Assembly: GCA_035620615.1 (NCBI GenBank)
Contig: DASPGM010000012.1
Location: 1 to 51,727 of the forward strand
DNA length: 51,727 bases
From: CSP1-1 sp035620615
GTDB taxonomy: Archaea; Thermoproteota; Nitrososphaeria; Nitrososphaerales; Nitrosopumilaceae
Direction: 5' to 3'
How positions within the stretch are numbered: position 1 is the stretch's first letter; every line of letters begins with the position of its first letter. A program made the position numbers and the translations under genes. The notes beneath the pieces are model-generated. The model saw nothing but the letters and a program-made list of their open reading frames with translations, was not told the origin of the DNA and did no database searches. Positions 1 through 6,527 of this stretch are shown one piece after another.

Positions 1-174
1 GACAGTCCACTGGAGAGATTCTCAATTACATCGCTAGATTCTGTCCTAGGAGAGTGGAAGGTATCTGTAGAGGATAGGAATAGTGAGTTTATGGCATCAG
101 CTAGTACAGATATGTCAATTAAGATACAGTATAGGGCAGAGCAGGGAACCCTAGTTACGGTTAGATCAGAGTGA
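1..174 (+). CDS. C-terminal fragment of an unknown protein
   Basis: The frame is open from the first base and ends at a TGA at 172-174, so only the last 57 residues are inside the window. The visible part alternates polar and hydrophobic residues (for example SITSLDSVLGEWKVSVED and the ending LVTVRSE), which fits a beta-rich domain. It has no Cys and no membrane segment. Codon use includes CTA, AGG and AGT more often than the next genes, but the piece is too short to weigh this. Function is unknown and the start lies upstream of the window. Confidence 0.6.
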   Translation, partial: DSPLERFSITSLDSVLGEWKVSVEDRNSEFMASASTDMSIKIQYRAEQGTLVTVRSE

Positions 175-210
175 GATAACAGTAGAGAAATAAAATTAGC
201 AAGGCATACA

Positions 211-218
211 CGGTGTTT
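211..218 (+). promoter_or_regulatory. CGGTGTTT motif upstream of the first RHH gene
   Basis: CGGTGTTT followed after three bases by TGAAA lies 52 bases before the ATG at 270, just upstream of a TATA-like TTATAGATA at about 241-249. The same CGGTGTTT-N3-TGAAA arrangement occurs at 535 before the paralogous gene at 600. The shared sequence and similar placement suggest a common control site, possibly autoregulation by the RHH proteins. This is inference from two copies. Confidence 0.35.
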
Positions 219-269
219 AGATGAAATGAACAAACTGCATCTTATAGATAAAAATTAACTAGATATAAC

Positions 270-521
270 ATGGCATTACGGGTAATTTCAACGAAATTAA
301 CAGAGGAACAATATGGAAAGCTCACACAAGTATGTGATAATGCAGGTTGTACACTTTCTGCATTTCTAAAAGAATGTGTAATGGATTTGGTTGGAAAAGA
401 AGCAACAAAACTTGAAAAACCAATAGAAGAAACAATCCATGCACCAGAGTTTACTATAAGCAACGAATCACCAGTACAAGAACAAAAATTAACACAAAAA
501 ATTCGTTATCAATATTTTTAA
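270..521 (+). CDS. Small ribbon-helix-helix-like protein (paralogue 1)
   Basis: An 83-residue protein beginning MALRVISTKLTEEQYGKL. A short N-terminal strand (RVISTKLT) is followed by two helices (EEQYGKLTQVCDNAG and TLSAFLKECVMDLV), the layout of CopG/MetJ-type ribbon-helix-helix DNA-binding domains. A polar tail from about residue 50 ends in the aromatic sequence IRYQYF. The next gene encodes a clear paralogue with the same STKL(T/S)EE(Q/E)YGKL core and a similar aromatic end (RFLYY). A TATA-like box about 25 bases before the ATG implies a short leader. A transcription-regulator role is inferred from the fold pattern and no target is known. Confidence 0.72.
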   Translation: MALRVISTKLTEEQYGKLTQVCDNAGCTLSAFLKECVMDLVGKEATKLEKPIEETIHAPEFTISNESPVQEQKLTQKIRYQYF

Positions 522-534
522 TAAATTAGATATT

Positions 535-542
535 CGGTGTTT
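535..542 (+). promoter_or_regulatory. CGGTGTTT motif upstream of the second RHH gene
   Basis: Second copy of CGGTGTTT-N3-TGAAA, 57 bases before the ATG at 600 and upstream of the strong TATA-like box at 571-580. It matches the copy at 211 in sequence and placement. The role as an operator is inferred. Confidence 0.35.
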
Positions 543-570
543 GTTTGAAAAGAAAAAAAATACTGTTACT

Positions 571-580
571 TATATATAAT
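571..580 (+). promoter_or_regulatory. TATA-like promoter element of the second RHH gene
   Basis: TATATATAAT is centred about 26 bases before the ATG at 600, the usual archaeal TATA spacing to a transcription start. Transcription would then begin at or very near the start codon, giving a leaderless or nearly leaderless mRNA. Confidence 0.5.
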
Positions 581-599
581 AATCGATCAGTTTTATAAT

Positions 600-848
600 A
601 TGGGAGCAAAGGTAGTTTCTACAAAATTATCTGAAGAAGAATATGGAAAACTAGTTGGATTGTGTAGTGCAAGTGGATTCACTGTATCTAAAATTCTAAA
701 ACGTGCGATATTAGCAAGAATGAATGAAGATGGGTTAAAAGAAAACATCCCAACCCAAAGGCAAATAATTAAAAAGGAACCACAAACGATAGAAGAAAAT
801 CAGATAAAAAGGAAAATTACTTCAGAAGACAGATTTTTGTATTATTAG
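600..848 (+). CDS. Small ribbon-helix-helix-like protein (paralogue 2)
   Basis: An 82-residue protein starting MGAKVVSTKLSEEEYGKL. It has the same strand-helix-helix pattern as the neighbour at 270 (STKLSEEEYGKL, then a second helix with FTVSKILKRAILARM) and a basic, flexible tail ending DRFLYY. The second helix is richer in Lys and Arg than in the paralogue, so DNA contacts may differ. The genes lie in tandem, each with its own TATA-like box and a CGGTGTTT motif, which points to a local duplication with separate promoters. The DNA-binding regulator assignment is inferred from the fold pattern. Confidence 0.72.
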   Translation: MGAKVVSTKLSEEEYGKLVGLCSASGFTVSKILKRAILARMNEDGLKENIPTQRQIIKKEPQTIEENQIKRKITSEDRFLYY

Positions 849-921
849 AAAAAACTAGACAAAATCTCACGCAAACAATATCTTATACTAATATTACCAT
901 TGGTTGTAATCAAAACAGAAT

Positions 922-2013
922 ATGATTAAGCGTGCCGAAATTAAAAAAATTGTAAAAGAGTATACTGATTTAAAAATTGGTGTTTTAGGAAGTCATTCAG
1001 CATTAGAGATAATGGATGGGGCAAAAGATGAGGATCTAAGAACAATTGTAATATGCCAAAAAGGAAGAGACACACCATATAGAAGATTTAACAGAATTGC
1101 CGACAAAATAGTTGTTCTAAACAAATTCAAAGAGATGGCATCACAAAAATTTCAAAAAAAATTACTGCAAGAAAATACAATTATAGTACCACATAGAGCA
1201 TTAACCGCTTATTTAGGATACAAAACAATTGAGAATAACTTCAAAGTGCCAATATTTGGAAATAGAACTTTATTTCAAGCAGAAGAGCGTGCAAATAAAA
1301 AAAATCAATATTATCTACTAGAAAAAGCAAAAATTAAACATCCCAAACTTTTCAAAACCCCTAAAAATATCAACAGACCAGCAATAGTAAAAGTTCAAGA
1401 AAAAAATAGGAGGTTAGAAAGGGCATTTTTTACAGTATCATCATATTCTGATTATAAGAAAAAGTCTGAAGAAAAAATAAAAAAAGGCTTAATTTCAAAA
1501 AAAGATTTACAAAAATCAAGTATTGAGGAACTAGTTATTGGAACATATCTTAATTTTAATTATTTTCATACACCAATTTCAGAAAATGTAGATTTTATTG
1601 GAATTGAGCGAAGGCTTCAAACAAACATACACGATTTTAATGCATTACCTGCAAAACAACAATTAGAAATTGATGTTGAACTCCAAAACATCGAAGTAGG
1701 CCATATGCCTGCAAGTATAAGAGAATCCTTACTTGAAAAAGTAATTAGCATGGGAGACAAATTCGTAAAAGCTGTTAAAAAAGAGTACCCGCCAGGAATT
1801 ATCGGCCCTTTTTCTTTACAAAGTGTAATTACAAAAGATCTTGAATTAATTGTATATGATGTTTCATTAAGAGTTCCAGGAAATCCAATTGTAGCAACAA
1901 CTTCACCTTATACAAAATATCAATATGGAAAAACTTTTGGAGTTGGAAGAAGAATTGCAATGGAAATTAAAAAAGCTCAAGATCAGGGACGATTAGAAGA
2001 AATAGTAACCTAG
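922..2013 (+). CDS. purP: PurP, formate-dependent FAICAR synthetase
   Basis: A 363-residue ATP-grasp enzyme of the archaeal PurP family. PurP forms FAICAR from AICAR, formate and ATP in purine biosynthesis, replacing the folate-dependent PurH step. The N-terminal domain carries the early GSHSALEI segment and CQKGRDTPYRRF. The C-terminal ATP-grasp part ends with a characteristic stretch containing YDVSLRVPGNP, TTSPYTKYQYG and GRRIAMEIKKA. Length fits the family (about 350-360). It shares a CTAG tetranucleotide at its 3' end with the converging DUF151 gene, which supplies both stop codons. Archaea can carry divergent PurP paralogues, so the exact step is slightly less certain than the family. 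Confidence 0.88.
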   Translation: MIKRAEIKKIVKEYTDLKIGVLGSHSALEIMDGAKDEDLRTIVICQKGRDTPYRRFNRIADKIVVLNKFKEMASQKFQKKLLQENTIIVPHRALTAYLGYKTIENNFKVPIFGNRTLFQAEERANKKNQYYLLEKAKIKHPKLFKTPKNINRPAIVKVQEKNRRLERAFFTVSSYSDYKKKSEEKIKKGLISKKDLQKSSIEELVIGTYLNFNYFHTPISENVDFIGIERRLQTNIHDFNALPAKQQLEIDVELQNIEVGHMPASIRESLLEKVISMGDKFVKAVKKEYPPGIIGPFSLQSVITKDLELIVYDVSLRVPGNPIVATTSPYTKYQYGKTFGVGRRIAMEIKKAQDQGRLEEIVT

Positions 2014-2435
2014 GCTTCCATTTTTTCTTTAAGAAGATTTTTTCTAACTAGAATTGGAATTTTATAAAAAGTTGCTAATGCTAACCCATCAGAAGCACGA
2101 TAATTTCTTAAAACTAGATCTTTTTTCCCTGTAAAATACAAATTTGCTCTTAGAACCTCTCCGCTTTCATAGATTTTGACTTTAACAAGGACTAGTTCAT
2201 TTTCTTCGCAGATTTCTTCAACCATTTTGTAAATAGTTGGTACGGAATTTTTATTTTCTTCAGAAAAACTAGAAATATGTTTTGCCACTTCGCCAGAAAA
2301 AGCCCTCATATGAAATTCTTTTCCATTATCGGCAGTCAAAACTAGCATACCTTCAACAGCGTAGGGGTCAACAAAACCAACATACGTAATTTTTACAACA
2401 TCATAATCAGGTTCTTGACCTTGATCAATTTTCAA
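2010..2435 (-). CDS. DUF151 / bifunctional-nuclease-family protein
   Basis: A 141-residue protein with the pattern of the BFN (DUF151) family. The recognisable parts are VLTADNGKEFHMRAFSGEVA near residues 32-51, an acidic helix (YKMVEEICEEN), the strand pair LVKVKIYESGEVLRANLYF, and the hallmark segment RASDGLALATFYKIPILV near the C terminus. Family members include a plant nuclease and proteins of unknown role in archaea and bacteria. The cellular function here is unknown. Its TAG stop overlaps the TAG of purP through a palindromic CTAG, an extreme case of convergent packing. Confidence 0.75.
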   Translation of the reverse strand: MKIDQGQEPDYDVVKITYVGFVDPYAVEGMLVLTADNGKEFHMRAFSGEVAKHISSFSEENKNSVPTIYKMVEEICEENELVLVKVKIYESGEVLRANLYFTGKKDLVLRNYRASDGLALATFYKIPILVRKNLLKEKMEA

Positions 2436-2616
2436 AATGTACTCACTGAGTAGCTAATTTTTTAATGCATATAAATATACAAGTAACACCATTTTTACAC
2501 ATAAAGAAGGAACGTACGCATAAAAAGACATCAATTATCATTTATTATATATCTAAACTTATTTTGAACAAATCTAATGTATCAAATCGAAATGTAATAT
2601 TGATGTGGTAAAATGA

Positions 2617-2934
2617 TTAGTGCATTTGAGCCTTTATTTTTTTTATAGTGTCAGTGAAAAGGTTTACAGGTACTATCTTTACGGTGCTAATGGCAGAAAT
2701 TCCTACTTCAATACAAAATTGTTCTATTTCATGAGCATTTTCAGCATCAAAAATTATTATCCATTGATGTTCAAGAACAGACATGTAAAATCCAATTATT
2801 TTATTTATGTGAAATTTACTCATATTAGAATCCATTTTTGTTTGAATATCTAAGAAAATTTTTTTGCTGGTTTCATTATTTAGAGGACATGATTCAGGAC
2901 TATGAACAGCTGAAACTCCATAAAGCATTAGCAT
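2617..2934 (-). CDS. Small alpha/beta protein, ferredoxin-like-fold candidate
   Basis: A 105-residue protein of unknown function. It starts MLMLYGVSAVHSPESCP, has a helix near 22-38, a strand pair with the segment EHQWIIIFDAEN (about 54-65), a helix HEIEQFCIEVG, and ends with a strand TVKIVPVNLF. This beta-alpha-beta-beta-alpha-beta order resembles small dimeric alpha/beta-barrel or GYD/DUF3303-like proteins, but there is no diagnostic motif. Two Cys (about 17 and 71) are present. The gene is monocistronic and divergent from the membrane protein at 3088. Confidence 0.55.
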   Translation of the reverse strand: MLMLYGVSAVHSPESCPLNNETSKKIFLDIQTKMDSNMSKFHINKIIGFYMSVLEHQWIIIFDAENAHEIEQFCIEVGISAISTVKIVPVNLFTDTIKKIKAQMH

Positions 2935-3087
2935 TATTGTTTAAGATAATCTTATTAAACTTTAAAAAAATGTCAAATGTAATAATCATAAAAAAATCCT
3001 AAGTTGAAAAAAACTATTAAAGAGATTATAAACATCTTTTATATTATTAAAGATACAATTTAATTCAACATTTTAATTTTTTCAAAT

Positions 3088-3915
3088 ATGGAGGAATCCG
3101 TTTTTGCAAAAACTCAAAATGGGAGATCACTAATAATTATTGGATTTGTTATAATTGTAACTCTCTTTTTAATTTATGCAAGAACTGCTAGTCTAGTTTT
3201 AACTCCGGATGCAGTATTAGCGATTGAACGTTTAGCAGGTATTTTTTATCTTATCATTGCAATGGCATTGGGAATTATTTCATTTGGATTGTATAAATAT
3301 CACAAACAAAAAGCCCATGAAAAAAATGATAGATTGCTTTCCATAATAGCAAAAACAACTTTTAGCAAAAAATCAAAAAAAATATTTCTTTTAACTTTCA
3401 TAGGATATGGGATTTTTTTCTCCCTAACTTCAGGCATGTTAGTATATCAACCAGAAGTAGTTTTTTCTTATCATTACGGAGCAATTATTCCTTCAATGCA
3501 TCTTACTGCTTGTTGTGGAGAACCTGGATACATGCCAAAAATTACAGTATACCTAACTGAACATATTGGATTACAAATAGTTCCAATTAATCTGGTCCTT
3601 CAGATAATTGTATCATATCTGGTGGGACTCAATACAACATTAGCTGTTAGTGCTTTTACGTTGTTTAAAAAAGAAGGAGGTCTAAGTGGAGTGGGTGCAA
3701 CAACTGGATTATTTATTGCATGTCCAACTTGTGTAGGGGCATTTAGCTCTATTTTTGTTGGAAGTGCTGGAGCAGTTGCTTTTACATTAGCAATAACACA
3801 GCTTCAAACAATGTTTATTGTAATTACAATTCCTATTTTATTAGCAGTACCATTTATTATAGCAAAAAAATTAAAAACACAAAAAGGAAATTGTGCAACA
3901 AATACTAAGAATTAG
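3088..3915 (+). CDS. Polytopic membrane protein with CC and CPTC cysteine motifs
   Basis: A 275-residue protein with about six membrane segments (roughly 14-32, 44-67, 99-119, 163-192, 203-222, 225-258). Two Cys pairs stand out: C142-C143 in the segment LTACCGEPGYMP, in a loop before the fourth helix, and C212-x-x-C215 in IACPTCVGAF inside or at the edge of a membrane helix. His residues lie near the first pair (H129, H138). Placement of Cys pairs in membrane helices recalls thiol-redox or copper-handling proteins such as DsbD/CcdA-like families, but the sequence is not clearly one of them. The function is unrecognised. Transcription is likely separate from both neighbours. Confidence 0.7.
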   Translation: MEESVFAKTQNGRSLIIIGFVIIVTLFLIYARTASLVLTPDAVLAIERLAGIFYLIIAMALGIISFGLYKYHKQKAHEKNDRLLSIIAKTTFSKKSKKIFLLTFIGYGIFFSLTSGMLVYQPEVVFSYHYGAIIPSMHLTACCGEPGYMPKITVYLTEHIGLQIVPINLVLQIIVSYLVGLNTTLAVSAFTLFKKEGGLSGVGATTGLFIACPTCVGAFSSIFVGSAGAVAFTLAITQLQTMFIVITIPILLAVPFIIAKKLKTQKGNCATNTKN

Positions 3916-4165
3916 TAAATTTTTTTATTTCCGGGATTTTTGAATTACCTATATCAAATCCATCTAGTCTTAAAAATTTTAAAGTAAGTTTGTAAACTAG
4001 CTCATCATGTTCAACTTGTTCTAAAAGATCCTTCCAGGTAACCTTTCCATTTTCTAAAATTTGTTTTTGGATTTGTTTGTTAATTGATTGAGCAATATCC
4101 TTACATTGATCAAAAGTTTTTCCATTTTTATATGCCCTGACTCTTCTATCACAGCTATCCATCAC
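3905..4165 (-). CDS. Conserved-looking small hypothetical protein
   Basis: An 86-residue, mostly helical protein of unknown function. It begins MMDSCDRRVRAYKNGKTF, so the start could be either Met. A middle helix (IAQSINKQIQKQILENG) is followed by VTWKDLLEQVEHDELVYKL and FLRLDGFD, a pattern like a small helical or winged-helix module. Its 3' end overlaps the converging membrane-protein gene by 11 bases. There is no signal peptide or metal motif. It reads away from the PIN-like gene at 4195 with a 29-base gap in the same orientation, so the two could be co-transcribed. Confidence 0.55.
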   Translation of the reverse strand: MMDSCDRRVRAYKNGKTFDQCKDIAQSINKQIQKQILENGKVTWKDLLEQVEHDELVYKLTLKFLRLDGFDIGNSKIPEIKKFTNS

Positions 4166-4194
4166 AGATATTTATTTTTATTAGATAAAAAGGA

Positions 4195-4494
4195 TTAATT
4201 ATTTTGTAAGCGTACTAATTCTGGTAAAATAATTTTTTCAAAAACCAGATCATCACTTATCCATATACAGGCAATCCCATTTGCTTTACAGGCCTTACCG
4301 GGTTCCTTATCTTTTGTAATGAAAACCATATCATTTTCTTTTGCATATTGAATAATGTTATAATCATAACCCATTTTTTCGTTTTTGCTCCTAAGTTTTT
4401 TTACGCTTTCAGCATAGTAACCTGCATTCTGTAATTTAATATCCAATCCATCACTTGTTTCATCGACAAGAATTTTTAGTGGTTTTGAAGACAT
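4195..4494 (-). CDS. PIN-like (DUF5615/Mut7-C type) protein
   Basis: A 99-residue protein with the core of the PIN-like DUF5615/Mut7-C group: ILVDETSDGLDIKLQNAGY at the N terminus with conserved D11-E12, an Asp in YDYNIIQYAKENDMVFITKD, and a final strand IACIWISDD. In this group the acidic residues form a nuclease-type metal site, and some members act as toxins paired with short antitoxins. The co-oriented gene 3905-4165 is the only nearby partner candidate. The family is fairly secure and activity is not shown. Confidence 0.62.
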   Translation of the reverse strand: MSSKPLKILVDETSDGLDIKLQNAGYYAESVKKLRSKNEKMGYDYNIIQYAKENDMVFITKDKEPGKACKANGIACIWISDDLVFEKIILPELVRLQNN

Positions 4495-4543
4495 TAAAAA
4501 ATTAATGAAAATTACTGATTATATTAGTTTAGGATTTAATAAC

Positions 4544-4672
4544 CTATTTAGAAAACCCAATTATCAAAGGCAGTAAAAATCCCAAGGCAGCCAAACCAGC
4601 TAATAGTAATAAAATAACATGCAATTGATTTTTTCTCCAATTTAAAAAAGCTAAAAGCATATTGATACTCAT
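4544..4672 (-). CDS. 42-residue single-pass membrane microprotein
   Basis: ATG at 4672 to TAG at 4544 encodes a 42-residue peptide. A short amphipathic start (MSINMLLAFLNWRKNQLH) is followed by an uninterrupted hydrophobic helix (VILLLLAGLAALGFLLPLII) and ends GFSK. The single clean transmembrane segment preceded by basic residues is unlikely in random non-coding AT-rich sequence. It fills an otherwise empty gap between two minus-strand genes. Function is unknown; it could be a small subunit of a membrane complex. Confidence 0.5.
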   Translation of the reverse strand: MSINMLLAFLNWRKNQLHVILLLLAGLAALGFLLPLIIGFSK

Positions 4673-4724
4673 GTGTGTTCAGTATGAACAGATATTAGTA
4701 AAATGAAAATATTTTTAAAATTAG

Positions 4725-5102
4725 TCATAAATGTTTAGTGAGTTTTTTTATTTTAGATACAAGTTGTAATTTCATTGGAATGTTTAATTCAGGTTCTACC
4801 GTAAAGTAAATGGTTTTGTATTTTGAGTAAACTACCAACTGGGTGACTTTTTCTCGCTCCACATGCACATAATGAACTTTACCTAAATGTCTATCAAACT
4901 CGTGTCGCATCTTCCTTCTCAAGGCAACCTGCTTACAGAAATGTAATTCTTCTTTTTGTGTTTTTAATGATGTTTTGCCACTTTTCATTATTGATTCTAG
5001 AATATTTCCTTTTAGATCAATTATAGCTACAAATCTCATTTTAGGATTTAATTTAATAATTTTTTCAGCAAGCAGTAATAGCTTTGATTTTTTAGTAATC
5101 AA
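4725..5102 (-). CDS. Small roadblock-like protein (DUF6659-like)
   Basis: A 125-residue protein with a helix (LLLLAEKIIKLNP), then a strand pair FVAIIDLKGNILES, a central helix rich in Lys and Arg, and a second beta sheet region VTQLVVYSKYKTIYFTVE ending in a helix. The layout is like Roadblock/LC7-type sensor domains, and I associate it with a small thaumarchaeal family (possibly DUF6659). Such proteins often act with small GTPases or kinases, but no partner is adjacent. The family call is by pattern only. Confidence 0.55.
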   Translation of the reverse strand: MITKKSKLLLLAEKIIKLNPKMRFVAIIDLKGNILESIMKSGKTSLKTQKEELHFCKQVALRRKMRHEFDRHLGKVHYVHVEREKVTQLVVYSKYKTIYFTVEPELNIPMKLQLVSKIKKLTKHL

Positions 5103-5382
5103 ACCTATATCAAAAATTTCTTATTCATCAAATATATCTTTGTTAAAATTTCAACAGTATCTCAATTTTTTGGTCCAAAGCTAAACCATTGATTAGATAG
5201 GAAATTTTCACATATTATAGACCAGATAATGTCCATAGAAATTTATTGGATTGAGAATTATTTCGTATAATATATTATTGAAACATAAGGACAAAAAGGT
5301 TCTTTTTAGGTTTACCAGGTTTCGTATGTTCAAATTATACACACATAGCTAGTATTATTCTGATATCATACAAAGAAAATAA

Positions 5383-6087
5383 TTGACTAGAAAATTCATT
5401 AATCGTACTGAAAAAAAAGGATTAGATGCTAAAAAAGATGTAGCGGCAGAAGATGAATGGGCTCATCTAACTGGAACAGAAGATAGTGGGATAGAATCAA
5501 AAATAGAAAAAAAAATTGAAGCAGCTGATGCCGCTGATGTTGGAGACAGAAACATTATCTTTGGAAACCAACAACAATTTGGTCAAAAATCTAAATTTGA
5601 AATTCTAAGAGAAGAAGCAAGAAATGCAATGGATGCAGCTGGAAACACTGGTCAGTATATTAGATTTGTCAATAGACATATCGATAATCAAAAGCGAGAG
5701 ATTGATAAAATTAAAAAAATTAAAGAAAAATTTGATCATGAAATTGATTTACTACAATCAAATCGCCATAAGATAGATCTATTAAATAGTAATTTTTCAT
5801 CAAAACCAGATGTAAAAGTGATTACTGAATCACTTCATCAATTGTTACTAGAAAAAGGAATTACCAAGTCAAAATTAGATAATTTAAAAAATGAGATAGG
5901 CGAAATTGAAGAAGAACTCCAACAGCAAGAAAACCAAATTGAGGAAGTAAGTGAGGAAATAAAAAATAAAAAATTAATTGAGGAAAATGAGAGTAAAAAA
6001 GAAGAAATAAAAAATGATCTTGGGTCTCTTATGAAAAAATATGGAGTAACAAATATTTCTGATCTTGAAAAATTTTTAAAAGATTAA
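5383..6087 (+). CDS. Coiled-coil cytoplasmic protein, TTG start
   Basis: A 234-residue, highly charged protein starting at TTG (5383), since no ATG lies near the beginning of the frame. Residues 1-90 are low-complexity and polar with the segment IIFGNQQQFGQKSKFEIL. Residues about 95-215 are predicted long coiled coil (heptad patterns such as QKREIDKIKKIKEKFDHEID and IGEIEEELQQQENQIEEV). The end, KKYGVTNISDLEKFLKD, looks like a small helical cap. There is no catalytic motif or signal peptide. A structural or scaffolding role is inferred. Confidence 0.65.
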   Translation: MTRKFINRTEKKGLDAKKDVAAEDEWAHLTGTEDSGIESKIEKKIEAADAADVGDRNIIFGNQQQFGQKSKFEILREEARNAMDAAGNTGQYIRFVNRHIDNQKREIDKIKKIKEKFDHEIDLLQSNRHKIDLLNSNFSSKPDVKVITESLHQLLLEKGITKSKLDNLKNEIGEIEEELQQQENQIEEVSEEIKNKKLIEENESKKEEIKNDLGSLMKKYGVTNISDLEKFLKD

Positions 6088-6091
6088 AAAA

Positions 6092-6283
6092 TTATCGGAA
6101 TTTTTTAGAAAATGATGCATTATTGTCACAGCGTGGACATTTGAGGCCATTTGTCTTATAGCCACATTTTTTACAGGAAGATTGCATCATAAGAGCCTCA
6201 TAAGAAGGAGTTTTTATAACTTTAATAAATAAAACAACGGCAATTAAAACGCCTACAGCAATTCCTATCAAAATTAGTACCAT
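6092..6283 (-). CDS. Membrane-anchored zinc-ribbon protein
   Basis: A 63-residue protein with one N-terminal membrane helix (about 2-22, LILIGIAVGVLIAVVLFIKV) followed by a cytosolic-type zinc ribbon, CKKCGYKTNGLKCPRC, with the CxxC...CxxC spacing for one zinc. The basic C terminus ends SKKFR. A similar layout (membrane helices plus CxxC...CPRC) occurs at 36062. Its role is unknown. It converges with the coiled-coil gene, with only 4 bases between the stops. Confidence 0.62.
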   Translation of the reverse strand: MVLILIGIAVGVLIAVVLFIKVIKTPSYEALMMQSSCKKCGYKTNGLKCPRCDNNASFSKKFR

Positions 6284-6324
6284 ATGATAAAATACTATGT
6301 ACTCTTTATTATAAGATCACTTTA

Positions 6325-6456
6325 TTATGGAAGTTCGACAGTTTCTGTTAAACAGTGTTTATGCACCCACTTTCCAGTGTCATCTTTGGCAATCTCCTTG
6401 CCTGGATTAATTTCTCCATTACAAGAAACACAAGTTGTTTTGAATTTAGCTTTCAT
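6325..6456 (-). CDS. 43-residue zinc-binding microprotein
   Basis: ATG at 6456 to TAA at 6325 encodes MKAKFKTTCVSCNGEI, then a Gly/Lys turn, GKWVHKHC and a short tail. C9-x2-C12 and H33-x-H35-C36 could form a single treble-clef or PARP/LIM-like zinc site: the order 'CVSC...I..G..I......W.H..C' matches small archaeal zinc-finger proteins. It lies between two minus-strand genes and shares their direction. Function is unknown. Confidence 0.55.
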   Translation of the reverse strand: MKAKFKTTCVSCNGEINPGKEIAKDDTGKWVHKHCLTETVELP

Positions 6457-6527
6457 GAATACTCTGATACTATTTAGAATAAAATGTCTGGTATTGATTT
6501 GTTTTTAACCAACAGTAAGTATGTAGT

